Of a stretch of 64,000 bases of DNA, positions 34,509 through 42,894 are shown piece after piece (the first letter of the stretch is position 1; the number at the start of each line of letters is the position of its first letter). A program made the position numbers and the translations under genes. The notes beneath the pieces were generated by a model. The model made no database searches. It was not told the origin of the DNA and saw only the letters and a program-made list of their open reading frames with translations. Source of the stretch: Ponticaulis sp. (GTDB taxonomy: Bacteria; Pseudomonadota; Alphaproteobacteria; Caulobacterales; Hyphomonadaceae); the NCBI GenBank assembly GCA_002692725.1, contig NZLU01000023.1, positions 372,001 through 436,000 of the forward strand, in the 5' to 3' direction.

Positions 34509-36689
34509 ATGTGGAGATCGCTTCTCATTGTATCCGCCGCCAGCGCAGCCTTGCTTGGCGCGTGTTCTAAAACAGAGAATGAGCCTTCGACGACCGCGAC
34601 TGACGTCGCTGCAGAACAACCGGAAGTGAAAGACAATCCGCTTCTGGCCAACTGGGAGACACCCTACGATATTCCTCCGTTTTCGGAGATCTCTGACGAA
34701 CACTATATGCCGGCGATTGAGGCGGGCATTGCAGAACTTCGGTCAGATATTGAGGCAATCATCGAGACGGAAGAGCCTCCAGGGTTTGAAAACACCATTG
34801 TCGCGCTCGATCAGTCCGGCCAACTTCTGAGCAAGGTCGCAGGTGTCTTCAACAACATCACCAATACCGACACGAATGATCAGCTCCGAGATTTGGAAGC
34901 CGAAATTGGCCGCAAACTCACGGCCGAGTTTGATGCAATCTATCTCAATGAGCGCCTCTTTGACCGTGTCAAAACGGTCTATGAAAACCTGCCGACTATG
35001 GGACTGGGGCGCGAGGAAGAGCGCCTGGTTGAGCTGACCTATCGCGATTTCACGCGCCGGGGCGCAGACCTCAGCGAGGCCGACAAGGAGACGCTGAAAG
35101 AAATCAATTCACGTCTGTCCGTCCTCTCGACCCAGTTTGGTCAGAATCTCGTTCGTGAAACCAATGGCTTTGAGCTTCACATCACTGATGAAGCCGATTT
35201 GGCAGGTCTGTCCTCAACCATGATTAGTGCCGGGCGCGCTTCAGCCGAAGCCAAAGGCCTGGAAGGCTGGGTCTATAATCTTAACCGCTCGACCTATGAA
35301 GCCTTTATGACGCAGTCTGAAAACCGGGATTTGCGTCTCGAAATGTTTGATGGCTATCGCAACCGCGCGTCTAATGGCGATGACCGGGATTCTGATGCCA
35401 TCATCCTCGAAACGGTGCGTCTCCGGGCCGAACGCGCGCAATTGCTGGGTTATGAAAGCCACGCCCATTTTCAGCTCGAAACGCGAATGGCGAAAACCCC
35501 CGAAAGCGCCATCGAATTCCTGATGCTCGTCTGGGAGCCGGGTCTCGCCCGCGCCAAGGAAGAACTGGCCGACATGCAGGCCCTCGTCGACGCCTCCGAC
35601 GATCAATACAAGGTCGGCGGACATGACTGGTGGCATTTGTCTGAAAAGGTTCGTCAGGAAAAATACGCCTTCGACGACGCGGCCATCAAACCCTATTTCG
35701 AGCTTGGCACCATGCAGACGGCGGCCTTTGAGGTCGCGTCCAAACTCTTCAACATTGAAATCGAGCCTCTGACGGATGTTCCGGTCTGGAATGATGTTGT
35801 CACCGCCTGGAAGGTGACCAATCCGGATGGCAGCCTGGTCGGTATTTTCATGGCCGACATGTATGCCCGGGATTCCAAGCGCGGCGGTGCCTGGATGTCC
35901 TCTTACCGGTCAGCGTCACACGTCAATGGCGACAATGTCCGCCCGATCGTCACCAATAATCTGAACCTTCTGAAACCGGGGGAAGGTGAGCCAACACTCA
36001 TGGCCTTTGGTGATGTGGAAACGCTCTATCATGAGTTCGGACACGCCCTGCACGGCCTTCTGACCACCATCAAATATGAACGTATGTCCGGCGTTGGCGG
36101 GCCGCGTGACTATACCGAATTCCCGGCGCAGATGATGGAGCATTGGGCTGGCGAACCTGAAGTGCTGGCCGAATATGCCCTCCATTACGAAACCGGCGAG
36201 CCAATTCCGCAAGAGCTGATAGAGAAAATGCGGGCCGCATCCACCTTCAATCAGGGCTTTGCCACGACGGAATACATCGCAGCATCTCTGCTTGATCTGC
36301 ACTGGCATATGCTGACCCCGGAACAGGCTGCGGACGTCACAGATGTTCGCGCCTTTGAGAAGGAAGTGCTTGAAAGCTATGGCCTGATCCCAGAGATCGA
36401 GCCGCGCTATCGCTCGAACTATTTCTCGCACATATTCTCTGGTGGGTATTCAGCCGGATACTACGCGTATCTCTGGTCTGAAATCCTCGATTCCGATGGC
36501 TTCATGGCCTTCAAAGAAGCGGGTGACATCTTCGACCCTGTGCTCGCCAAGCGCCTGAAAGAGAATATCTATGAGGCCGGCGAACTTGAGGAGGCCGACG
36601 AGCTCTATCGCCGCTTCCGGGGTGCCGATCCGAGCCCAGAGCCACTGCTTCGCAATCGCGGCTTCCTGCCAGACCCCGGCGAGAGCTGA
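34509..36689 (+). CDS. dcp: M3 family peptidyl-dipeptidase lipoprotein
   Basis: This 726-residue zinc peptidase has an N-terminal lipoprotein signal (SLLIVSAASAALLGAC, Cys in LLGAC) so it should sit in the outer membrane or periplasm, unlike the cytosolic E. coli Dcp. The zinc site is LYHEFGHALHGLL (HExxH), with the third ligand Glu in the following RDYTEFPAQMMEHW. DAYRNRASNG-like and YRSNYFSHIFSGGYSAGYYAYLWSEILDSD are family signatures at the C-terminal end. The start is ATG 34509 after GAGAGGAAAAG. Confidence 0.9.
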   Translation: MWRSLLIVSAASAALLGACSKTENEPSTTATDVAAEQPEVKDNPLLANWETPYDIPPFSEISDEHYMPAIEAGIAELRSDIEAIIETEEPPGFENTIVALDQSGQLLSKVAGVFNNITNTDTNDQLRDLEAEIGRKLTAEFDAIYLNERLFDRVKTVYENLPTMGLGREEERLVELTYRDFTRRGADLSEADKETLKEINSRLSVLSTQFGQNLVRETNGFELHITDEADLAGLSSTMISAGRASAEAKGLEGWVYNLNRSTYEAFMTQSENRDLRLEMFDGYRNRASNGDDRDSDAIILETVRLRAERAQLLGYESHAHFQLETRMAKTPESAIEFLMLVWEPGLARAKEELADMQALVDASDDQYKVGGHDWWHLSEKVRQEKYAFDDAAIKPYFELGTMQTAAFEVASKLFNIEIEPLTDVPVWNDVVTAWKVTNPDGSLVGIFMADMYARDSKRGGAWMSSYRSASHVNGDNVRPIVTNNLNLLKPGEGEPTLMAFGDVETLYHEFGHALHGLLTTIKYERMSGVGGPRDYTEFPAQMMEHWAGEPEVLAEYALHYETGEPIPQELIEKMRAASTFNQGFATTEYIAASLLDLHWHMLTPEQAADVTDVRAFEKEVLESYGLIPEIEPRYRSNYFSHIFSGGYSAGYYAYLWSEILDSDGFMAFKEAGDIFDPVLAKRLKENIYEAGELEEADELYRRFRGADPSPEPLLRNRGFLPDPGES

Positions 36690-36721
36690 TCGCCGACTTC
36701 GACGAAATACATCACCCAATA

Positions 36722-36750
36722 AAAAAGCCTGCCGATCTGGCAGGCTTTTT
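36722..36750. terminator. Bidirectional terminator
   Basis: AAAAAGCCTGCC (36722-36733) pairs with GGCAGGCTTTTT (36739-36750), with A runs and T runs on both sides. It separates the convergent M3 peptidase and RGG/cold-shock genes. Confidence 0.88.
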
Positions 36751-36772
36751 CTTTTCTCATCTGACCTGAAGA

Positions 36773-37651
36773 CTATTCTTCTTCGCCGCCCGTGGCGTCG
36801 CCATCAGCGTTGCCATCGCTATCCGGCAATTTCAGATTAACCGCTTTCGGGCCTTTGCCGCGCGTGTCGGCGGCAAGGTCGAAGACCAGCTTCATACCGT
36901 CTTCAACGCCAGGAAGCCCTGAACGCTCAATCGAGGAAATGTGGACGAACACATCATCACCGCCATCGTCTGGAGTGATGAAGCCAAAGCCACGGTCCTG
37001 ATTGAAGAATTTCACAGTGCCGCCAATGCCTTCGCGTTCGATCTGCATGGGCTGGCGCGGACCACGGTCGCCGCCACCGCCGCCACGGAAGCCGCCGCCA
37101 CCGCCGCCGCCGCGATATCCACCGCCGCCGCCGTCGCGATCACCGCCACCACGATAGCCGCCGCCACCGCCGCCGCCGCGGTATCCACCGCCGCCGCCGT
37201 CACGATCACCGCCACCACGATAGCCGCCGCCACCGCCGCCGCGGTATCCACCGCCGCCGCCGTCGCGATCACCGCCACCGCGATAGCCGCCGCCACCGCC
37301 GCCGCGGTATCCACCGCCGCCGTCGCGATCACCGCCACCGCGATAGCCGCCGCCACCGCCGCCGCGATATCCACCGCCGCCGCCGTCACGATCACCGCCA
37401 CCACGATAACCGCCGCCACCGCCGCCGCGATATCCACCGCCGCCGCCGTCGCGATCACCGCCACCGCGATAGCCGCCGCCACCGCCGCCGAAGCCGGAAT
37501 CTGAACCGCCACTGAAACCTTGGTCTGAGAATGGATCTGGAGGACTGCCGAAATCGTTATCACTTCCGAATTCTCTGCGACCGCCACGCTTAGGGCGTCG
37601 CCCACGACCACCGTCACGCCCGCCGCGTGGTTCGTCGTCGTCAAAACTCAT
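36773..37651 (-). CDS. Cold-shock domain protein with long RGG-type repeat
   Basis: This is a 292-residue protein. Residues 1-55 are charged (RGGRDGGRGRRPKRGGRR), 55-190 a low-complexity region of GGGDRDGGGGGYRGGG repeats, about nine copies, each with one Asp-Arg-Asp and one or two Tyr-Arg. The C-terminal 95 residues are a cold-shock domain: GTVKFFNQDRGFGFITPDDGGDDVFVHISSIERSG with intact RNP1 and RNP2. Most bacterial cold-shock proteins are only 70 residues, so the RGG-like extension is unusual and resembles eukaryotic RNA-binding proteins. RNA chaperone activity in condensates is inference. Confidence 0.85.
   Translation of the reverse strand: MSFDDDEPRGGRDGGRGRRPKRGGRREFGSDNDFGSPPDPFSDQGFSGGSDSGFGGGGGGYRGGGDRDGGGGGYRGGGGGGYRGGGDRDGGGGGYRGGGGGGYRGGGDRDGGGGYRGGGGGGYRGGGDRDGGGGGYRGGGGGGYRGGGDRDGGGGGYRGGGGGGGYRGGGDRDGGGGGYRGGGGGGGFRGGGGGDRGPRQPMQIEREGIGGTVKFFNQDRGFGFITPDDGGDDVFVHISSIERSGLPGVEDGMKLVFDLAADTRGKGPKAVNLKLPDSDGNADGDATGGEEE
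37091..37490 (-). repeat. GC-rich tandem repeat coding for Gly/Tyr/Arg/Asp units
   Basis: A run of about 60-bp units differing in a few bases (TATCCACCGCCGCC-type phrases recur on the plus strand) codes for the low-complexity part of the cold-shock protein. Such arrays tend to expand or contract between strains. Confidence 0.85.
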
Positions 37652-37796
37652 ATCTTAATGCTGTCCTCTCTCTCGAAGCCACTTTCACTCGCTGCAGGCT
37701 TCGCATTCTGTCTGCGTGCTGATGAATTCAATCACCCTGATCATCGCAGAATACTTCAGGGCGTTAAGAATATGCCCCAAATAAGGGATTCTATCA

Positions 37797-37898
37797 ATGA
37801 AAATTGCTTTAACTCTTCCTGCACTCTTTCTGGCAGTTACCGCAAATTACGAATCTTGTCAGAATAGAGAGGTAAAATCGTATCTGGAAACAGTTTAG
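37797..37898 (+). CDS. Possible 33-residue exported peptide
   Basis: A 33-codon ORF starts MKIALTLPALFLAVTA, a short signal-like hydrophobic stretch, and contains one Cys. AAGGGA lies 11 bases upstream. It lies in the upstream region of the cold-shock gene on the other strand. There is no supporting similarity, so this is tentative. Confidence 0.3.
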   Translation: MKIALTLPALFLAVTANYESCQNREVKSYLETV

Positions 37899-37936
37899 TC
37901 TCCACGCTTTGTCTGCATGATCTGCAAAGGTCCGAC

Positions 37937-38329
37937 ATGCCTCATCTGCTCTTTATAGATGATCACAAACGGACGCTTCAGCTGATCGGTGTCATGATGA
38001 GTGCCACTCGGTTTGGCGCGTGTGAGAGCACGATGGTCGAGCGACTGTCAGATGCGGAAGACATGTTGGCAAGGCGCACGGCCTCGCTAATTTTTCTGGA
38101 TAATTATCTTCCACCGCACCGGAGCTTCCATGTCCCGCTCCAGCGATTGCAGGCGATCAGCGACGCTCCGATCATTCTCATGACATCCTCAGATCTCGCA
38201 GACCTGGGCGAAACAGACATACCGGAAGGGTTTGCAGATTATTTGCCCAAAACAGAGCTGAGTGTCGCCCGTCTTGAAGGTTTGCTGGCAGCCTATCTGG
38301 GCGAGCCGCCGGAATTCAAAGCCGAATAA
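37937..38329 (+). CDS. Single receiver-domain protein
   Basis: This 130-residue protein has the receiver pattern: acidic pair FIDDH, phosphoacceptor Asp in IFLDNYLPP, Thr/Ser in LMTSSD and Lys in YLPKTEL. It lacks an output domain, so it could act in a phosphorelay or bind a partner. No kinase gene is adjacent; the nearest are at 44 kb and 0.4 kb. ATG 37937. Confidence 0.82.
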   Translation: MPHLLFIDDHKRTLQLIGVMMSATRFGACESTMVERLSDAEDMLARRTASLIFLDNYLPPHRSFHVPLQRLQAISDAPIILMTSSDLADLGETDIPEGFADYLPKTELSVARLEGLLAAYLGEPPEFKAE

Positions 38330-38456
38330 AGGCAATTTCCAAAGCAGACCAGAACCCTGCGGCCAGAATGACAACGCCCAGCCAGAATCCGATCAATACC
38401 CGAAAAGTCGCATATCCGACGGCGTCTTCAACACCGTGTAATTCCCTGTCCATCAT
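38316..38456 (-). CDS. Possible 46-residue membrane protein
   Basis: A frame of 46 codons starts MMDRELHGVED and holds one membrane helix, FRVLIGFWLGVVILAAGFW, ending LEIAFIRL. It overlaps the end of the receiver gene convergently by 14 bp. The upstream ribosome site is weak. It is too short to be found by length; the amphipathic start and clean hydrophobic segment argue for a real gene. Confidence 0.4.
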   Translation of the reverse strand: MMDRELHGVEDAVGYATFRVLIGFWLGVVILAAGFWSALEIAFIRL

Positions 38457-38746
38457 GACTGTCGTGCCTGGTCTTCGGATACAGCTTCCCTGTCTGCCAT
38501 CCGCGATCGGGGCAGCTGAGTTCCGTTAGTTTTGGTGTTTCACTGTCCGGATATTCTGTCCGATCCGGCGTTAGAATCGACGACAGATATTAGAAGAGCG
38601 TTCGACTTCGATCTGGAATTCGTGAGAAATTCATCTGAAATCCTCGAGACTTCGAAATGTATGTGAAGCAAAGGCCGGGAATCTCACTCAGACACAGAAC
38701 TGTTAAAGTCAGCGCATTATTCCTTACCGGACAGCGAGCTCGGAAT

Positions 38747-39367
38747 TTAGTAGGTGTATTCCTCGATATCACTCAATACCAGCGTATAGGCTGCATCAGC
38801 CGTCTCGGTATTCTGCCGATCTGCTTTCAGCACGCCTCTCACCCAGACGGCCTGATCAAGCTCGGTGATCCGGATCGGATTGTCCGTTGTGATGTAGAGT
38901 GTCTGGTTTGGCGGCGGCGGTGGGGAGTGCAGGCAGGCTCCATAATAAGGCACAAGCAGGAAATCCGAGATCTCCGCATTTGGGCTGAAATCGAATGGAA
39001 CCGTATAGCCGGGGAGTTTGACCTTCACGCCATCGAGTTCTTCAACCACGTTGAACGTACCAATCTGGAGTGCTTTATCGGCGGCGCTGCCTTCCCGAAC
39101 AGGGTTGGTGGCCAAAGCCTGCAATTGCATCCGATAGAGTTCAGCAATCCGCTCCTCTTCTCCAACGGGCAACAGGTCTTCCCAGCCAATCTCTTCAAAT
39201 CCGTCTGCATCGATCCGGTCTTCAAGCACACTGCTGTCTTGTTGTTCGGCGTCTGCCTGCTCCTGCGAGGCGTCCGGCACTTCTGCTTCTGTGCTGGAAT
39301 TCGATCCGCAGGCGACAAGGGCCAAAGCCAGAACCGGAAAGACAAAGGTGGAAGAGCGTTTCATCAT
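38747..39367 (-). CDS. DUF3299 lipoprotein of the zinc cluster
   Basis: This 206-residue protein has a lipoprotein signal (FVFPVLALALVAC) and an acidic linker, then the DUF3299 domain with EEIGWEDLLP, VKLPGYTVPFDF, FLLVPYYGACLHSPPPPPNQ. That domain occurs with DUF2796 and ABC genes, as in the Zrg zinc-uptake gene sets of Vibrio, and is thought to act in metal handling. Its stop is TAA at 38747-38749. It is the last gene of the four-gene operon (zrgA-like, ATPase, permease, this) after a 7-bp gap. Confidence 0.8.
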   Translation of the reverse strand: MMKRSSTFVFPVLALALVACGSNSSTEAEVPDASQEQADAEQQDSSVLEDRIDADGFEEIGWEDLLPVGEEERIAELYRMQLQALATNPVREGSAADKALQIGTFNVVEELDGVKVKLPGYTVPFDFSPNAEISDFLLVPYYGACLHSPPPPPNQTLYITTDNPIRITELDQAVWVRGVLKADRQNTETADAAYTLVLSDIEEYTY

Positions 39368-39374
39368 TGCGCCT

Positions 39375-40646
39375 TTATAACTTAATCGACAGCCCGTCCG
39401 CTACAGAAGCTCTCATGGCAATAATGGCTGGCAGTAATGCCATCACGCCTGAGATTCCGGTTACCGCAGCCAGCACTTTCAGATCAAGCGCGCCCGGCGG
39501 TGCGGCGGAAAGTGTCAATCCGAACCGAGCTTCGAAGATGGGTTGCGCAATAAGGTTTGCAAGATAGACCAGCCCGATGCCAATGGTCGCACCGATTGCG
39601 GCCAGGAGGATGGCTTCACTGACCAGAAGCAACAGCACATGAGACGGGCCTGCCCCAATTGCCCGCAGCACCGCCATTTCACGGCGTCGTTCCTTCAGGC
39701 TCGACAGAATGGAGGTGAGAATGGAGACCAGCCCCACCAGAACCACAAAGGCCGAAACTGCCATCAGGGCATTGCCTGCCGCGCCAACAATCTGCCAGAC
39801 CTCATTGATCGCCTGGCCCGGTATGGCGGCAACCAGCGCTTCTCGCGGATAAGTGTTGATCGCACGCTGCGCGGTCAGCATCCGGCGATTGCTGGTCAGC
39901 CCGACCAGCACAGCCGAAACGGAGTCCGGCGTCAGATCCATGCCGCGCACATCGTCAGCGCTTGTGAATTTCGCCAGCGGTGAGGGGGCGCCGGTTTCCC
40001 AGCCAACATGAATGGCTTCAATCGCGGCCAGTGAGGTCAGAACGGAATCATCAATGGGTGTGCCGGTCGGATTGAGGATGCCCACCACTTTGAACGGTCG
40101 GTTCTCGTGCTCCAGGAAACTCACCTCGCCAAGGCCATGGCTCAAGGTGATGTCCTCGCCAAGCGAATAGCCAAGTTCATCAGCCACACGCGCACCGATC
40201 ACGACATCATAAAGGTCATCGAAAGCCTGACCTTCAGCAAAGCTGACAGACTGGCCTCCGCGATAATTATAGTGCTGAAAGAAATCGGTCGTCGTCCCGA
40301 CCACACGATGACCCCGATGCGAGTCACCCAGAGAGATTGGCACAGTCCAGTCGACACTGTCCTGGCCAGCCAGCCACTGATAGGTTTCCCAGGTCATCGC
40401 CGCGCTCGGATTGCCGATATGGAACACCGAAAACATGACAAGGCTGACGGGACTCGTCCGGGCTCCCACAATCAGATCCGTACCCTGAATGGTTTGCGCG
40501 AAGCTGTCCTGTGACGCGGTCTTGAGTTTGTCCACGCCCAGAAACAGCATCACACTCACTGCGACAGCGAGAATGGTCAATACAGCTGACCCGCGACGGT
40601 TCCAGAGGCTGGCAAGGGCCAGAGAAAGAATAGCAGGGGGGCGCAT
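39375..40646 (-). CDS. ABC transporter permease, FtsX-like (zinc cluster)
   Basis: This 423-residue permease has four membrane segments: one near the N-terminus (SAVLTILAVAVSVMLFLGV) and three at the C-terminus, around MAVLRAIGAGPSHVLLLLVSEA, the MacB/FtsX motif. A large periplasmic domain (about 50-280) lies between. Permeases of this class often do not import substrate but move lipoprotein or peptide, or transmit force; in Zrg clusters it is proposed to help zinc uptake. Start and ATPase stop are 1 bp apart, so they are coupled. Confidence 0.87.
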   Translation of the reverse strand: MRPPAILSLALASLWNRRGSAVLTILAVAVSVMLFLGVDKLKTASQDSFAQTIQGTDLIVGARTSPVSLVMFSVFHIGNPSAAMTWETYQWLAGQDSVDWTVPISLGDSHRGHRVVGTTTDFFQHYNYRGGQSVSFAEGQAFDDLYDVVIGARVADELGYSLGEDITLSHGLGEVSFLEHENRPFKVVGILNPTGTPIDDSVLTSLAAIEAIHVGWETGAPSPLAKFTSADDVRGMDLTPDSVSAVLVGLTSNRRMLTAQRAINTYPREALVAAIPGQAINEVWQIVGAAGNALMAVSAFVVLVGLVSILTSILSSLKERRREMAVLRAIGAGPSHVLLLLVSEAILLAAIGATIGIGLVYLANLIAQPIFEARFGLTLSAAPPGALDLKVLAAVTGISGVMALLPAIIAMRASVADGLSIKL

Positions 40647-40647
40647 A

Positions 40648-41346
40648 TCAGGCGGGCTCCCGTGTCAGTGTGTTCAGATCAGCGAGTGAAACAACCCGCT
40701 TGAACCGGTCCGATAATTCACGGTCATGACTGACAAACAAGAGCGCAGACCCGGTGCGATCGCATTCCGACTGTAAGAGATCGAGAAAGCCATCCCGTGC
40801 GGCTTCATCCAGAGCAGATGTGGGCTCGTCGGCAATCACCAGCTTGGGGCGACCGATCAGTGCGCGCGCGGCGGCGACACGTTGTTGCTGACCGACGGAA
40901 AGATCAGAGACCGGCTTTTTATTCGCCGCTTCCTCTGCAAGTCCCAGCTGCTCCAGCAGCCGGAGCGCCTCGTCTTCGGGGCTGCTCGCTGTTTCCAGAA
41001 CCCGGTCACGCCGCTCAACCGACAAACGGCAGGGCAGGGCAACATTCGAGACAAGATCGAGATAGGGCAGCAGATTAAACAGCTGGAAAATCACGCCCAT
41101 ATCCCGTGCCCGGATCTGATCACGACGCCCATTGGACATTTTTTGAAAATCGCCGCCATCGAATATGATCTCGCCCGACTGCGCGCTCAGAACTCCGGCA
41201 ATGAGACCGAGCAGCGTACTCTTACCAGATCCGCTTGGACCTTTGAGAAAGAGCTGCTCGCCCTCAGCAATCTGAAACTCAGGGATCTGCAAAAAAGGGG
41301 GCTGACCCTTCCAGGCAAATTCAACAGACTTCAGCTCTAACAACAT
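40648..41346 (-). CDS. ABC transporter ATP-binding protein (zinc cluster)
   Basis: This 232-residue ATPase has Walker A GPSGSGKST, a Q loop VIFQLFNLLPYL, Walker B LVIADEPTSALD and a signature LSVGQQQRVAAARAL (LSxGQ). It belongs to the MacB/LolD branch that pairs with FtsX-type permeases. It lies immediately before its permease, 31 bp after the zrgA-like gene. Confidence 0.92.
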   Translation of the reverse strand: MLLELKSVEFAWKGQPPFLQIPEFQIAEGEQLFLKGPSGSGKSTLLGLIAGVLSAQSGEIIFDGGDFQKMSNGRRDQIRARDMGVIFQLFNLLPYLDLVSNVALPCRLSVERRDRVLETASSPEDEALRLLEQLGLAEEAANKKPVSDLSVGQQQRVAAARALIGRPKLVIADEPTSALDEAARDGFLDLLQSECDRTGSALLFVSHDRELSDRFKRVVSLADLNTLTREPA

Positions 41347-41376
41347 GCGTTTTCGGTTCTTTGGTCGTTGGACAGT

Positions 41377-41988
41377 TTAGGGGCGGTCCATTCGAGTGCT
41401 GGACGGCGTCAGCGTTTTGGCACCTGAACCGTCATCTGTCAGGAAGGTTGTTCGCAATTTCTCAAAACCAGACCAGGTTTCGAACAGAGTAAAGTCCACC
41501 GATTTGATCTTGTCCGGATTCGCGCAAGTCGCCTCATAGGTCAGCAAATAATTGCTGTGTCCGGAATGATCATCGCCATGTTCGTCATGGTCGTGCTCAT
41601 CATGACCGGCGTGTTCATCGTGGTCGTGCTCACTATGGTCGTGTTCATCGTGGTCGTGCTCGCCATGGTCGTGTTCTGCGCCGCCAGACAGCATTTCATT
41701 CTCAACAACCAGGCTCTCAAGGCTGCAATTCGCGCCTTTTTCTACGCTCGCGACATCTCCGGCTTCAAACGATAGCGGACCGTCTTCATTTGCGGTCATC
41801 ACGCTTCCGCTTGCCGAAACAAAGTTCGCAGCAGGCGCAGCAATCTGGATAAAGAGCTCATTGCCTTCAATCGCGATGAGAGCCTCGCCTTCGCCATGCG
41901 TGTGCGCGCGCGCCTGACGCGTATGATCTCCATCGGCGCCAGCGATTAGAAGGCTCAATCCTGTGATCGCAATGAGGGGAAGTGTCAT
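41377..41988 (-). CDS. ZrgA-like zinc-binding protein (DUF2796)
   Basis: This 203-residue exported protein has a signal peptide (LIAITGLSLLIAGADG) and the DUF2796 pattern: RQARAHTHGEGEALIAIEGNELFIQIAAPAANF and later LLTYEATCANPDKIKSVDFTLFETW with a conserved cysteine. Between lies a His/Asp/Glu-rich loop (HDHGEHDHDEHDHSEHDHDEH-type), a likely zinc scoop. In Vibrio the DUF2796 protein ZrgA is periplasmic and aids zinc uptake. The start is ATG 41988 with GAGGA upstream. A candidate Zur box lies 37 bp further upstream. Confidence 0.85.
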   Translation of the reverse strand: MTLPLIAITGLSLLIAGADGDHTRQARAHTHGEGEALIAIEGNELFIQIAAPAANFVSASGSVMTANEDGPLSFEAGDVASVEKGANCSLESLVVENEMLSGGAEHDHGEHDHDEHDHSEHDHDEHAGHDEHDHDEHGDDHSGHSNYLLTYEATCANPDKIKSVDFTLFETWSGFEKLRTTFLTDDGSGAKTLTPSSTRMDRP

Positions 41989-42024
41989 GTGTAAATCCTC
42001 ACAAGGGTGGAATTCGTCTCTTGA

Positions 42025-42039
42025 TTTAATATTATAACA
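42025..42039. promoter_or_regulatory. Candidate Zur box
   Basis: TTTAATATTATAACA (RC TGTTATAATATTAAA) lies between the divergent zrgA-like and ZIP genes. It matches most of the GTTATAATATAAC-type palindrome bound by alphaproteobacterial Zur; one half is perfect. From its position it may control both operons. Confidence 0.55.
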
Positions 42040-42099
42040 TAAAGCATATGGGGCCGTTCGCAACGCACCCCACCAAAACTTCCGGAGATTTCTGCAGTC

Positions 42100-42894
42100 G
42101 TGTTCACAACGCCTATTCTGGCACCATTATTCCTGTCCAGTCTGGCGGCGTTTGTGGCGACCGTCGGACTCATTGTCGTGGCCATTCGCAGCGACTGGAG
42201 CAAGAAATATGCGCCACTCTTTGCGCTGGCGGCCAGCGGTCTTCTGCTCACAATGGTCGTGACTCATCTGGCGCCGGAGGTCCTGCCAACGGATCCGCGC
42301 GCGCCGCTCTTCATGCTTGGTGGGTTCTTTCTTGGGCTGATCCTGCACGACACCATTCGCAGCCTCGTGCCAGTCTCGGATTCCCAAAGTCTTGCGGCAG
42401 GTCTGACGCCCATGTTTGCGATCGCCACACATTCATTCGTGGACGGAATGATATACACGGTCACCTTTGCGCAGGGCTATGAGACGGGCGTCTTCTCAAC
42501 GCTCGGACTGGTCATGCATGAATTCCCGGAGGGGATTGTCACCTTTGCATTGCTTCGGGGAGCAGGGTTCTCCAACCGACACTCCTTTGCCCTCGCCTTG
42601 TTTGCGGCGGGTCTGACAACACCACTCGGCACACTGACGGCCTTTCCGTTTCTTCAGGGTATGGATCCTGAGAGCCTCAACGTGCTGTTCGCCCTGTCAG
42701 CGGGCCTGCTTCTCTTCGTCTCCACCGGCCCGCTTATGGCCCACATGCATGAGGAAAAGCCGATCCGCAGCATTCCGGCGCTTGCATTTGGTGTAATTGT
42801 CGCTTTGCTGATTGCGTCTTTCACAATTCCGCACTCACATGGCATCGACGATGACCATTCCGACCATAACCATATCGACTTTTCAGCGCGTTAG
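42100..42894 (+). CDS. ZIP family metal permease
   Basis: This 264-residue membrane protein has eight hydrophobic segments and the two ZIP metal motifs THSFVDGMIY and HEFPEG (helices 4 and 5), where His and Glu bind zinc or iron. A His-rich cytoplasmic or periplasmic end (HSHGIDDDHSDHNH) may also bind metal. GTG 42100 is used; GGAG is at 42083-42086. It is divergent from the Zrg-type operon and overlaps the next gene. Confidence 0.85.
   Translation: MFTTPILAPLFLSSLAAFVATVGLIVVAIRSDWSKKYAPLFALAASGLLLTMVVTHLAPEVLPTDPRAPLFMLGGFFLGLILHDTIRSLVPVSDSQSLAAGLTPMFAIATHSFVDGMIYTVTFAQGYETGVFSTLGLVMHEFPEGIVTFALLRGAGFSNRHSFALALFAAGLTTPLGTLTAFPFLQGMDPESLNVLFALSAGLLLFVSTGPLMAHMHEEKPIRSIPALAFGVIVALLIASFTIPHSHGIDDDHSDHNHIDFSAR

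Noticed and set aside
37091..37490. Possible CRISPR-like array
   Set aside because: Units are contiguous coding repeats without unique spacers, and no cas gene is nearby.
37012..37644. Ala/Val/Ile-rich frames opposite the RGG repeat
   Set aside because: Antisense of a GC-rich repeat yields low-complexity peptide; the RGG frame ends with a genuine cold-shock domain.
38657..39385. 242-codon plus-strand frame opposite DUF3299
   Set aside because: The minus-strand lipoprotein signal and domain explain this region.
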